30,912 nucleotides of DNA, from positions 1 through 30,912 of the forward strand of contig CAUCKA010000015.1 of the NCBI GenBank assembly GCA_958443265.1. Reading direction: 5' to 3'. How positions within the stretch are numbered: the stretch's first letter is position 1; the number at the start of each line of letters is the position of its first letter. Below, piece after piece: positions 23,959-30,912 of this stretch. The position numbers were made by a program, and so were the translations under genes. The stretch comes from an uncultured Collinsella sp. (GTDB lineage Bacteria; Actinomycetota; Coriobacteriia; Coriobacteriales; Coriobacteriaceae). The notes under the pieces were generated by a model, which was not told the origin of the DNA, ran no database searches, and was given only the letters and a program-made list of their open reading frames with translations.

Positions 23959-24525
23959 CTATATCACTGCATAAACTGGTCGACATTGGGAACGGTTACG
24001 CTTTCAATAGCGGCACTTATTCAGATGACGGCAACTATAAAGTTCAGACAATCAAGAACGTGCGGGACGGCAACGTTGACTGTTCTGACGCCAATCGTAT
24101 CGTGAACATTCCTGGCCGCATAAAATCGTATTGCAGACTCATGCTAGGAGATATCGTGCTTTCGCTCACGGGCAGTGTTGGTAGGGTCGGAATTGTTGCG
24201 GAACCTGACTGTTTACTTAATCATCGAGTTGCCGTGCTCGTTTCTGTCAGGAAAGACACGCTGACAGGATTTTTTTCTGGTTCTGGCAAACTGCCTTTAA
24301 GGAACATATGATTGGCATTGCACAGGGAACTGCCCAGTCTAACCTGAGCGCCTTGAAAAACTACAGTTGGAGATACCCCATAATTCCGGTGCCATTTCGG
24401 CACTTTGCGAGAACTTGATGCCTCTGTTCGATACCATTCTCGACAACAGGATTGAAATGCAAGCACTTTCCTCGCTTAGAGACGCTCTCCTGTCGATGCT
24501 AATGAGCGGGGAAAATCGCGATTGA
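23959..24525 (+). pseudogene. hsdS: Type I restriction specificity subunit HsdS, 3' part, frameshifted
   Basis: The frame ISLHKLVDIGNGYAFNSGTY begins a target recognition domain, followed by YKVQTIKNVRDGNVD and GDIVLSLTGSVGRVGIV, all typical of HsdS. Reading then shifts at a run of seven T (24270-24276); the continuation in the next frame is HMIGIAQGTAQSNLSALKNY. A second shift near 24410 restores PLFDTILDNRIEMQALSSLR to the stop at 24525, the C-terminal helix of HsdS. The first target recognition domain, hsdM and hsdR are absent from the window, so this is a decayed remnant that cannot direct methylation. Confidence 0.8.
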
Positions 24526-24545
24526 CGAGGTTGTACAATTTGAAC

Positions 24546-25211
24546 ATGGACAATAAGGGAACAACGACAAGTTACGAAGGCGTGCTGCCCTCCCATATGC
24601 CATTCGATATCTGGGAGGTATACGCCCGTCTCGTGCTTTAATTCCTTGATGAAGCAACGTATAGAAACCTGTCGCATAGGGACAAACCCGACCTTTGGGA
24701 TGAACTCCATGACCTGGGAGTCGAGGTAACCCAAGCAATATCTCAAGAAACCCAGGAGGCGGACGCTTTGTATGCGAAGCTCCGCGAAACGGATGACGCA
24801 AAGCTTAAGGAACGGCTGACGGAACGAATCGAGCAGGTTGGTGCTGAGGTGTTTGATTGGGGCCTCTTCGGTCCCAGCGGCAAAGATTCTTTTGGCCTGG
24901 TTATAGAAGCTTACAAGGAAAAACTTGGTAAGCTAAACGGCGGCGGGTATAGGCCATTTGCGCACAATCACCTATTCATAAGGTCGGATGTGCTGGCCGA
25001 TACGGTAATGCTCGAAGAGGCGCTTGCTGCCTTTCTTTCATTGAGTGCATATTCGGTCTCTTTCGAGCGCGTCATTGTCACGGTGCCAGGGCATAACTAC
25101 GATTTCGATCTTGTATCTCAAATGTATAAAGCCATATCGTTCGGAAGTGATGATCAATTTAGGATCGCTAAACAAGCGAGGGCGCTTGTCTTAGGCGCGG
25201 AGATGAGTTAA
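24546..25211 (+). pseudogene. Unknown protein gene interrupted by one in-frame stop
   Basis: An ATG at 24546, 20 bases after the hsdS remnant, opens a frame of 222 codons in which the only interruption is TAA at 24639-24641 (codon 32). Before it the product reads PFDIWEVYARLVL; after it FLDEATYRNLSHRDKPDLWD continues in the same frame without a break in style. The downstream part (147 residues from the ATG at 24768) includes a helical, charged region and RPFAHNHLFIRSDVLADTV. No family is recognised. One base change explains the interruption. The place suggests that it belonged to the restriction-modification locus. Confidence 0.6.
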
Positions 25212-25291
25212 GCCACCAAATAATCATTTACCGGGACGTAGGCCTACGCTTCAGAATTGTTTCCATCGAACCAGGAGGAAAGGAGCCCCCG

Positions 25292-25507
25292 ATGGAAGCG
25301 CTGATCAATATGGTCCCAGCTCAGATGCAGCCGGTTCTAGACTATCTGCAGCTAAAGCAATTAAAAGCAGTGCTCGAAATCACTCTGCAAAGCCATGCCG
25401 AAAGCAGCGTGCCCAGCCGCTGTGACACTACGTCAAATTACTGGCTGGGATTCAACAGCTATCTAACGTTAAATCTCTGGTTTGGATCGGTGGCCAAATC
25501 GCTCTAA
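25292..25507 (+). CDS. Short ORF with strong RBS, probably the 5' end of a lost gene
   Basis: AGGAGGAAAGGAG lies 6 bases before an ATG that opens a 71-residue frame, MEALINMVPAQMQPVLDYLQ and onward. The first 35 residues are plausible helical protein, while the end (from about residue 45) changes in composition and runs into an inverted repeat. This suggests a truncated gene start. A 12-base palindrome, CGTAGGCCTACG (25237-25248), lies upstream. No family is recognised. Confidence 0.35.
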   Translation: MEALINMVPAQMQPVLDYLQLKQLKAVLEITLQSHAESSVPSRCDTTSNYWLGFNSYLTLNLWFGSVAKSL

Positions 25508-25521
25508 ACCAGAGATTTAAC
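25468..25521. repeat. 16-base perfect inverted repeat with 22-base loop
   Basis: GTTAAATCTCTGGTTT (25468-25483) is exactly mirrored by AAACCAGAGATTTAAC (25506-25521). It overlaps the end of the short ORF. A T run (TTTTTT) occurs only about 15 bases later, so it may be a weak terminator, a recombination scar or the trace of an excised element. The following 190 bases to the next terminator hold nothing that I can support. Confidence 0.7.
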
Positions 25522-25711
25522 AACTTCCAACCAGATTTTTTCATACTCCATAAAACTCCGCTAACCGAAAACGGTCGAAGTTGCATTCAAACCATTTGGA
25601 GCAATTTGGATGTGTTCCGCTCTGTGTGCTGAAAACAATCTCGTATTCGGCAACGAGGAACGTTTCTGCCAGTTTTGGAACGCGATGTCCAGATGGATCT
25701 GCAAGCGGAAT

Positions 25712-25748
25712 ATAAAACAAGCGGCGCTACTATTAGTAGCGCCGCTTG
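25712..25748 (-). terminator. Terminator of the HEPN operon
   Basis: CAAGCGGCGCTACTA and TAGTAGCGCCGCTTG form a 15-base perfect inverted repeat with one base between, followed on the minus strand by TTTTATATT. It lies 66 bases after the last gene of the operon. Confidence 0.85.
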
Positions 25749-25814
25749 CATCATCAAAGAAGAATCGTTATCGATCGTCTCCGGGGTTTTTCGTTCAAAA
25801 TTAGAGCATGTCGA

Positions 25815-26387
25815 TTACGGCTCATCGAAGTCCATCCACTCTACAGGCTGCATTAGACCGTAATAATCGACGGGCGTTTTGAATCGAATCCTGCCCAAAT
25901 GACCGTCGCTCTTCCGCACCCAACTGCGTCCGTAGCGATCGGTGAAAGCCACCTCGCAGCCGAGGGCCTTATGCATCGAACAATCGAGATGCCCGACGCA
26001 CCTCACGGTTTTGCCCGGAGCAACGGACGAGAGTAGAACTCTGCTGTTGCATCCCTCGACGTCCCTCCCGTCTTGAGGCCCGGCGCCTTGGACAAGTACG
26101 GCAGTGAGGATAACTTGGTAAACGATGTCGTTGCTATTGTTCATCACTTCTAGGCCGACCTGTGTCCCGAAATCAATCCTAATCCTGCCAATCGTGGTCG
26201 TCTCCCTCTCAGGCATCCTGACCACACGGGCACAGATGGCTGATGCCTGGCTCCGCGCGGCCGTCCGGCGGCCCCGTATCAGCGAGACAATCCACTGGAC
26301 GAGAGTGAGCGCCAGAGCTAGGAGAGCAACAACCGTGCCGAAATCGATTTGACCGTTGAAACTAATTACAACGCCATCCGGAATCAT
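25815..26387 (-). CDS. Single-pass membrane protein of unknown function, third gene of the HEPN operon
   Basis: The 190-residue product has one transmembrane helix near the N-terminus (about residues 17-37, TVVALLALALTLVQWIVSLI) followed by basic residues (RGRRTAAR), which suggests that the remainder is cytosolic. The C-terminal 130 residues look beta-rich (QVGLEVMNNSNDIVYQVILT, SVAPGKTVRCVGHL), like an immunoglobulin-type sandwich. No family is recognised. The start overlaps the stop of the preceding gene by 4 bases (ATGA), so it is translationally coupled to it. In this context it could be a membrane anchor or effector, but that is inference. Confidence 0.7.
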   Translation of the reverse strand: MIPDGVVISFNGQIDFGTVVALLALALTLVQWIVSLIRGRRTAARSQASAICARVVRMPERETTTIGRIRIDFGTQVGLEVMNNSNDIVYQVILTAVLVQGAGPQDGRDVEGCNSRVLLSSVAPGKTVRCVGHLDCSMHKALGCEVAFTDRYGRSWVRKSDGHLGRIRFKTPVDYYGLMQPVEWMDFDEP

Positions 26388-26851
26388 TTGATCATCCCGT
26401 CCACCATCGCCGCCGCCTCAAGGAGAGGCTTCCAGTCGTCGGGCCCCACCTGGCGAACGGCTCGCTGCTTCCGTCGCACATCTCGCATTCTGACCGCAGG
26501 CATCTCGTGAAGCCCGGGGTAAATGAGCACGCGATAGAGCTCGTAAAACCCTATTTCAGACATATCATCGTCGGAGCGCACGATGACAGCTGGAAGGCGG
26601 GGAAGCCCAAGCCCAGAGCAAAGATCCTGAATTCGACCGAGAACCACGCGCAAATCTGGGACCCCCGCTTCGACCGCAAAGCCCTCGGCGAGCTCGTCGT
26701 GGACAAAGGGAAGTCTCTCGACTTTCGCCAAGCGAAGAGTCTCGCGGGCCACGTTCCCAAAGGTCAGTTTGAAGGGCGCACCGACAAAAGAGGTATCATC
26801 CTCCGCTGTACGAATCCCCTCGATGTTGTCACGCGCGAGCGTCATTCGCAT
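26384..26851 (-). CDS. Unknown 155-residue protein, second gene of the HEPN operon
   Basis: The start at 26851 is chosen because GGGAGG lies 5 bases upstream; a TTG one codon earlier is less likely. The product is soluble, without signal or membrane segments, and includes RLPFVHDELAEGFAVEAG, VIVRSDDDMSEIGFYELY and a basic stretch near VRMRDVRRKQRAVR that could bind nucleic acid. I do not recognise the family. The gene begins 57 bases after the HEPN-type gene and overlaps the membrane protein gene by 4 bases, which ties the three together. Confidence 0.7.
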   Translation of the reverse strand: MRMTLARDNIEGIRTAEDDTSFVGAPFKLTFGNVARETLRLAKVERLPFVHDELAEGFAVEAGVPDLRVVLGRIQDLCSGLGLPRLPAVIVRSDDDMSEIGFYELYRVLIYPGLHEMPAVRMRDVRRKQRAVRQVGPDDWKPLLEAAAMVDGMIK

Positions 26852-26908
26852 CAACCCCTCCCGGCCAATCTCTCAAGATGGAGAAGCAATCTTCTCAAAC
26901 CGCACAAT

Positions 26909-27844
26909 TCAGAGCTTGCGATGGTTCTCAGCAAACCAGTTATCCAAGGTTTCCACACGATGCCTTAAGCGCTTCTCATACAGATTTGCGGGTACCCCGA
27001 GCAGATCAAGAAGAATAGCCCTGTACATCAATGAGAGCTTTTTGAGATAGAAAGCACTTTCGAGGCCATTGAGATATTCATCCTTGGGCTGATTGGCCTT
27101 AATATGCATAATCCTGACTCGACTGCACTTCAGCTTAGATAAGAACGCATCATAGGCTTTCTTTCCCATCTGCATTTCATAAGCAAAAGCTACCTTACCA
27201 AATTCCCCAATGACTGCATCGAGGCACTCTTTTAATGTAGGCTTATTCTTTGCGGCCAAATCAGGGAACAGTCCCCTTTCTTTGTTGCACATCTCAATCA
27301 AAGGCTCAGCGAGCTCGATGAGAAAAGCGCATCGAATGTCAATCGGCATCCCAGACCTCGACATAGCATACAGGTACATCTGATTTGTAATGTCGAGCTG
27401 CTCCACCAAGTAAAGCCATTTCCCAACCAAGTCGTCAGTCAAAACATCGCAATAGTCAACGAGTTTGTCGTTGGGAATATTCGACGAACGTAAGTCGGAA
27501 TCGAAATAGCTTAATCGCCGAGCTAGAACCTGTCTGACCTCCGCCTCGCCGTCATCGCCATCCGGCGAGCCGTCGAACTCTGCCCTGACCAATGGAACAA
27601 AAGCCCCATCGAACAGCATCAGAAGTCTTTCAATTATAAACAACGGCGTTTGAATGTTCGTCCACGGAATCGGTTCGGCAGCAACAGTGGTTATCTCCCT
27701 GGTTCGACATTGCTTGACGACAACATCGTATGCAATGTCCCCGCATCTCATGTTGACGCAGATCTCATGCGGTCCGCCCAGAGCGAGACCGTCTTGCTCA
27801 TAATACGCGGAAAGCGTTTTAAATCTGGGAATATGCTCTCCCAT
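26909..27844 (-). CDS. HEPN-domain protein (Apea-like), first gene of a three-gene operon
   Basis: The 311-residue product starts at an ATG preceded by AGGAGGGGCA; the longer frame upstream begins with a TTG and lacks an RBS. The C-terminal third is helical and carries RVRIMH at about residues 242-247, an RX4H motif as in HEPN ribonucleases, followed by GLESAFYLKKLSLMYRAILL and a Leu-rich helix ending LLGVP, the shape of the Apea-type HEPN domain. The N-terminal half (GGPHEICVNMRCGDIAYDVV and around) could be the sensing domain found in ApeA, but the match is loose. ApeA proteins block phage by cleaving tRNA. Whether the partner genes regulate this protein is unknown. Confidence 0.65.
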   Translation of the reverse strand: MGEHIPRFKTLSAYYEQDGLALGGPHEICVNMRCGDIAYDVVVKQCRTREITTVAAEPIPWTNIQTPLFIIERLLMLFDGAFVPLVRAEFDGSPDGDDGEAEVRQVLARRLSYFDSDLRSSNIPNDKLVDYCDVLTDDLVGKWLYLVEQLDITNQMYLYAMSRSGMPIDIRCAFLIELAEPLIEMCNKERGLFPDLAAKNKPTLKECLDAVIGEFGKVAFAYEMQMGKKAYDAFLSKLKCSRVRIMHIKANQPKDEYLNGLESAFYLKKLSLMYRAILLDLLGVPANLYEKRLRHRVETLDNWFAENHRKL

Positions 27845-28275
27845 TGCCCCTCCTGCAAGCAATACCTTTGCACCGTTTATATCGAGCAGGAAACCCAAGA
27901 AGCAGTGGTGCGCTGAATATTAGTGCAAACCATCCTAACGAATGGTGGCCGAAGGCCATCCTGTCGGGCAGCAAATTCGGTCCGGATTGCCCGAATCGCC
28001 GCCTAAAACGCCTGCATCTTACCACCGCTACGCCGCCTTCGCGGGCAACACGACGAATTCCAGGAGCACCGACCTTTCGGCGCGAACGGCCTCCACGGGG
28101 CTGATCGGCGGCTCGGCCGCCGCCTCGCCATCCGTCTCGTTCAGGAGTCCCATAGTGGCGATGGCGCACCTGCAGGACCAGTCCCCCTCCAATCTGCAAG
28201 CCAAGTTTTTGAAAAAGACCCTATTTTGCACTTTGACACGCCGAGGTCGCCGCAGGAGAGTTGGGATAGATAAAA
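27845..28275 (-). other. Stretch without a supported gene; possible coding relic at 28028-28180
   Basis: No complete gene is supported in these 431 bases. One minus-strand frame ending at 28028 reads MGLLNETDGEAAAEPPISPV and onward to AKAA, with most codons ending in G or C, the codon habit of the core genome. This points to the 3' end of a lost gene. The upstream half of the frame is of poorer composition. The remaining bases show no RNA or repeat that I can identify. Confidence 0.25.
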
Positions 28276-28318
28276 GGCCTGGCCTCGACTCATTCGAACC
28301 GAGGTCAGGCCAATTTTT
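28276..28318 (+). terminator. Strong hairpin terminator, possibly bidirectional
   Basis: GGCCTGGCCTCG and CGAGGTCAGGCC form a 12-pair stem (one G-T pair) with a 12-base loop, followed by AATTTTT. On the minus strand TTTTAT follows as well, so it could end the Thoeris transcript coming from the right, 114 bases after its last gene. Confidence 0.75.
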
Positions 28319-28432
28319 GCCTATTTACAAAGTCCTGCTCATATTAAAGCAACTGGAGTTGAAAAAGGATAGCTTCATCCGATAGCGTACAGGTATGACC
28401 ATGCCGGCTTCGACACTGTGCGTGGGAAGTCT

Positions 28433-28945
28433 TTACTGAAGCGCTTTTTTGACCGCCGGATAATCCCAATAGTATTTACCGTCCCTATAATACATCATGG
28501 CGACATGGTTTCCGTGGTACCTAACAGCCTCAGGACACTTCGACCTGTCGACCCGCGTGTTGTTATACAGCACCACGATATCGATATCGGCCTCCATGGC
28601 CTTATCGCACTCGTACTTGATGTAGCTGCGATAATCAACGCTATGCATGCGGGCACAGCTAGAAGTCCACGCGTTATAGCTTCCGCAATACCGACAGCTT
28701 CCCTTAGTCACGGTGTCCGTCGAATCCCCCACGATAAGCACGAAACGTTTGGAATGATCCATTCTCTCTTTCAGCGAGCTCTTTATGCTGCAGGGCAGGC
28801 TGGAATCGCGCGACTGCTGTAAATTGTGGGCATCCGTAAATGAAAGCCCCCAATAGTCGCTGTCGTTCCATTTGTGCAGCTGGTCCACAGCATCTCGGTC
28901 GCCATCCCAGTCAGCAGCGATGTAGGTCCTCGTCCTATAAACCAT
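28433..28945 (-). CDS. thsB: TIR-domain protein, ThsB-like partner of a type II Thoeris system
   Basis: The 170-residue product matches short TIR-like (ThsB-type) proteins: TYIAADWDGDRDAVDQLHKW, then FTDAHNL, a SIKSSLKERMDHSKRFVLIV block and YIKYECDKAMEADIDIVVLY with Glu112 as the probable catalytic residue. Such TIR enzymes use NAD+ to make an ADP-ribose-type signal upon infection. An insertion between the strands, with CRYC and a third Cys (residues 84, 87, 97), is notable and may bind metal. The start at 28945 is set by GGAGAG 5 bases upstream; it overlaps the macro gene by 11 bases. Confidence 0.8.
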   Translation of the reverse strand: MVYRTRTYIAADWDGDRDAVDQLHKWNDSDYWGLSFTDAHNLQQSRDSSLPCSIKSSLKERMDHSKRFVLIVGDSTDTVTKGSCRYCGSYNAWTSSCARMHSVDYRSYIKYECDKAMEADIDIVVLYNNTRVDRSKCPEAVRYHGNHVAMMYYRDGKYYWDYPAVKKALQ

Positions 28946-29711
28946 CTTTCTCTCCAATCCTATTTTCCCAAGCCTCAATATATCCGTTGACTTCGTATAG
29001 CCTCATTCGTGCAGCGGTCTTCTCCGTCAAGACGACCACGACGCCTTCTTTGAAATGTCGCTTCGAAGCCCTCAGGGTACAAAGCATGCAGCGAAGAAGG
29101 TCGTCCTCCGAGGGCTTCCCGCCGTCGAACCTGGTTATCCCCGACCCCAGCAGCGGAAGAACGACAGGTCTGCCGGCATACATCCTATCTAGCTCATCCC
29201 ACATGTTGAGCAGGCATTCCTCATATTCGCCACGGCGAAGGCGTGCTCGGTTTAGTTTGTCCATATGCGTGAAGGCGAGCAGTGCGTACTCGTTGTAGTC
29301 CTTGATGGTGCCGAGAGGATAGCGAATCCTACCATCCCCAGCTTTGCAAGGCTCCAACAAGCTCGGCCCCAATTTTTCGACTGTACGCTTGAGGGTATTC
29401 CAATCAGCGTACCTCTTGATAAAAATGCCGTTGAGAGAATTCCTTGAAATAACCTTGTCATCGACCTGGATGTCGAAATACTCATCGAACGGGATGACCT
29501 TCACTCCGTCCGTAACAAAAAGGTCGCCAACCACGATGTCGATGTCCATACCGTTAATCGCCAAATGGACCCCGCTCCTGCTGCGACGATATGTGACGAC
29601 CGCCGCAAGAATGGCTATCAGAATAAAAAGAACAACGAAAACGAAAAGTCTAAACAGACACCCCGAACCCTTCGGCAGCAGATCAATGAGAGACACGCCC
29701 ACAACCGCCAT
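28935..29711 (-). CDS. thsA: Membrane-anchored macro-domain protein, ThsA-like effector of a type II Thoeris system
   Basis: The 258-residue product has a transmembrane segment at about residues 18-41 (LFRLFVFVVLFILIAILAAV) and a C-terminal macro-type domain (DUF6430-like): DIDIVVGDLFVTDGVKVIPF matches the ADP-ribose pocket start, and VVLPLLGSGITRF the glycine-rich loop. In type II Thoeris the macro domain binds the signal made by the TIR partner (histidine-ADP-ribose in characterised cases) and the membrane part then harms the cell. Only one clear helix is seen here, where the described effectors have two. An in-frame stop just upstream fixes the start at 29711; the RBS is weak. Confidence 0.78.
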   Translation of the reverse strand: MAVVGVSLIDLLPKGSGCLFRLFVFVVLFILIAILAAVVTYRRSRSGVHLAINGMDIDIVVGDLFVTDGVKVIPFDEYFDIQVDDKVISRNSLNGIFIKRYADWNTLKRTVEKLGPSLLEPCKAGDGRIRYPLGTIKDYNEYALLAFTHMDKLNRARLRRGEYEECLLNMWDELDRMYAGRPVVLPLLGSGITRFDGGKPSEDDLLRCMLCTLRASKRHFKEGVVVVLTEKTAARMRLYEVNGYIEAWENRIGEKDGL

Positions 29712-30126
29712 AATCGTCTAAATTGCACCGATGATTGCCATCGACCATTTGGCGGACTTTTTCACAAGCGACCAAGTAGCTATATAAGCAATTTGTTTTA
29801 GCAAACCACATCTTCCATGAAAGCACTTAAATATAGAACGTATGATAGCCGTTTCTCGCGCAGCTAGTTGAGGCTTTTAGCTCTCGCAGCCAATTCATTA
29901 TCATACATTTGCATTCGCATCTCTGGTCACGAACTCATACGCCCCACACACGCTGCTCTACCGCCCAGGACACCCCCACGGTCCTCGCCAATGCAAACCA
30001 AGGTCAAGAGCCATCGCCGCCTCGTTTATCAATATAGCAGCTTACAATCGTAACGAACGCTTGTGCGATTATACTAGCAATGAAATGAGCACCTCCTCCA
30101 GCAACACCAAGGAAAAGAGAGCACAC
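29712..30126. other. Divergent intergenic region between thsA and the KAP-type gene
   Basis: No gene is supported in these 415 bases. On the minus strand TATATA at 29781-29786 could be the -10 box for thsA, about 70 bases before its start; no good -35 box is seen. On the plus strand TATACT near 30069 could be the -10 box for the KAP-type gene, again without a clear -35. The middle is rich in C and shows no clear structure. Confidence 0.3.
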
Positions 30127-30864
30127 ATGAAACGATTAGACGAAGAGCCCACATGCGAGATCGCCAGGGAATCACTAAAACACGACCAACTCGGTCGCCG
30201 CGAAATTGTCGCCCAATTTATCCATCTACTTTACAGCGTGAAGGGGCCCTATTCTATTTTCATAGACGCCCCTTGGGGAACAGGCAAAACCTTCTTCGTC
30301 AAACAAATCATCGAAACCTTGCGCTTCGGAAACCCGCACATCGACGCAAATGCCCCATCGGACACATCGATCTTCGACAGCAATCTCATGACCAAGATGA
30401 GTGAAGATCCTTTTCTGCCAATATACTTCAATGCCTGGGAAAACGACCATTTCAACGACCCGATTGCCCCACTATTGGCAACCATAGCAACCATGGCCGA
30501 CAAGAAAAAGGTCAATCAGGAGAGAAGCGTTTCCGATATCGCAGCAGGGGCAATAGACTGCGCTTTGTCTTTAACGGGGCTGAATGCAGGAAAGCTCCTC
30601 GAGGCAATTAGCGGTAACGATTTCCTTAACGCGTTCAGAAAGAGGCAGGAGCTGAGGGCGAAAACCGAGGAACTCGTGTCAGCGCTTCTGCCGGAAGTCA
30701 CCAAAAGGGCCGTGCTCTTCATAGACGAGCTCGACAGGTGTCGGCCGGAATTCGCTATGCAGCTACTCGAGCAAACAAAGTCTCTTTTCCTTCAGGATAA
30801 CATCGTGGTCGTTTATTCAACGGACAGAACGCAACTTGCCTACTCACTCCAAGGAGTCCCTTGA
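30127..30864 (+). CDS. KAP-type P-loop NTPase, C-terminally truncated
   Basis: The ATG at 30127 has AAGAGAG 5 bases upstream and fits the start of a KAP-type NTPase; upstream starts (30061 TTG, 30085 ATG) lack an RBS. Walker A is FIDAPWGTGKTFFVKQI (about residues 47-63) and Walker B is AVLFIDELDRCRPEFAMQLL (about 197-216). Residues about 100-117 read FLPIYFNAWENDHFNDPI, the typical KAP Asn-Ala-Trp block. The frame stops at 245 residues just after VVYSTDRTQLAYSLQ, where full-length members go on for hundreds more. The gene is therefore shortened, by mutation or rearrangement, close to the window end. KAP NTPases are often membrane-linked and found in defence islands. Confidence 0.75.
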   Translation: MKRLDEEPTCEIARESLKHDQLGRREIVAQFIHLLYSVKGPYSIFIDAPWGTGKTFFVKQIIETLRFGNPHIDANAPSDTSIFDSNLMTKMSEDPFLPIYFNAWENDHFNDPIAPLLATIATMADKKKVNQERSVSDIAAGAIDCALSLTGLNAGKLLEAISGNDFLNAFRKRQELRAKTEELVSALLPEVTKRAVLFIDELDRCRPEFAMQLLEQTKSLFLQDNIVVVYSTDRTQLAYSLQGVP

Positions 30865-30898
30865 TTATCGACTTTATCCGAACACCTCCCACATTCAT

Positions 30899-30912
30899 CC
30901 GCACATGTGCGG
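30899..30912. repeat. 14-base perfect palindrome at the window end
   Basis: CCGCACATGTGCGG is fully self-complementary and forms the last 14 bases. A nearby inverted repeat, ACTCC/GGAGT (30845-30856), surrounds the point where the KAP-type frame loses sense. The window may end at an assembly breakpoint or at the edge of an inserted element. Confidence 0.4.

Noticed and set aside
27819..28199. A minus-strand frame of 126 codons before the HEPN-type gene
   Set aside because: It is extremely Arg- and Gly-rich and out of phase with the GC-ending codons of the neighbouring frame; no motif or RBS supports it.
1..30912. CRISPR array
   Set aside because: No regularly spaced short repeats are seen anywhere; the repeats found are single inverted pairs or the tRNA-Ala duplication.

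Overview
The window looks like a chromosome segment of a Collinsella-type gut actinobacterium (class Coriobacteriia). This is inferred from the GC-rich coding sequence and from the gene order gpsA-plsY-der-DUF512-ispH-plsC-cmk-rluB-scpB-scpA. It was not confirmed by any database search.

Positions 1-11922 are core genome, all read from the minus strand. In transcription order they are an ABC-F ATPase, a small membrane protein, a site-2-type M50 protease, the condensin partners scpA and scpB, rluB, cmk, plsC, ispH, a DUF512 radical-SAM-like protein, der, plsY and a gpsA gene cut by the window edge. The genes overlap or sit a few bases apart, so this is one or two long operons joining chromosome segregation, ribosome maturation, isoprenoid precursor supply and phospholipid synthesis.

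Positions 11940-13135 are a tRNA cluster. Two nearly identical tRNA-Ala(GGC) genes lie in a 193-base direct repeat that includes promoter and terminator, on either side of a tRNA with anticodon CAU. A tRNA-Val(CAC) follows. An integrase-like C-terminal tail lies just beyond the tRNA-Val terminator, which suggests that mobile DNA entered here.

Positions 13200-30912 are accessory, visibly more AT-rich in large parts, and hold mostly defence-type genes and broken genes. They include a DUF3825 protein; a Schlafen/AlbA_2-type regulator behind a 22-base palindrome; an OLD-like ATPase with a TOPRIM-like partner; fragments of a surface adhesin, an IS3 orfA and an IS256-type transposase; a membrane-anchored helical-repeat protein with a PIN-like C-terminus; an AIPR-family nuclease; a decayed hsdS and a stop-interrupted neighbour; a three-gene operon led by a HEPN-type protein; a TM-macro plus TIR pair that fits type II Thoeris; and a truncated KAP-type P-loop NTPase.

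The clearest known system is the Thoeris pair. The best candidates for something undescribed are the HEPN operon (25815-27844), the ATPase-TOPRIM pair (15727-17632) and the TM/repeat/PIN-like protein (19037-21274).
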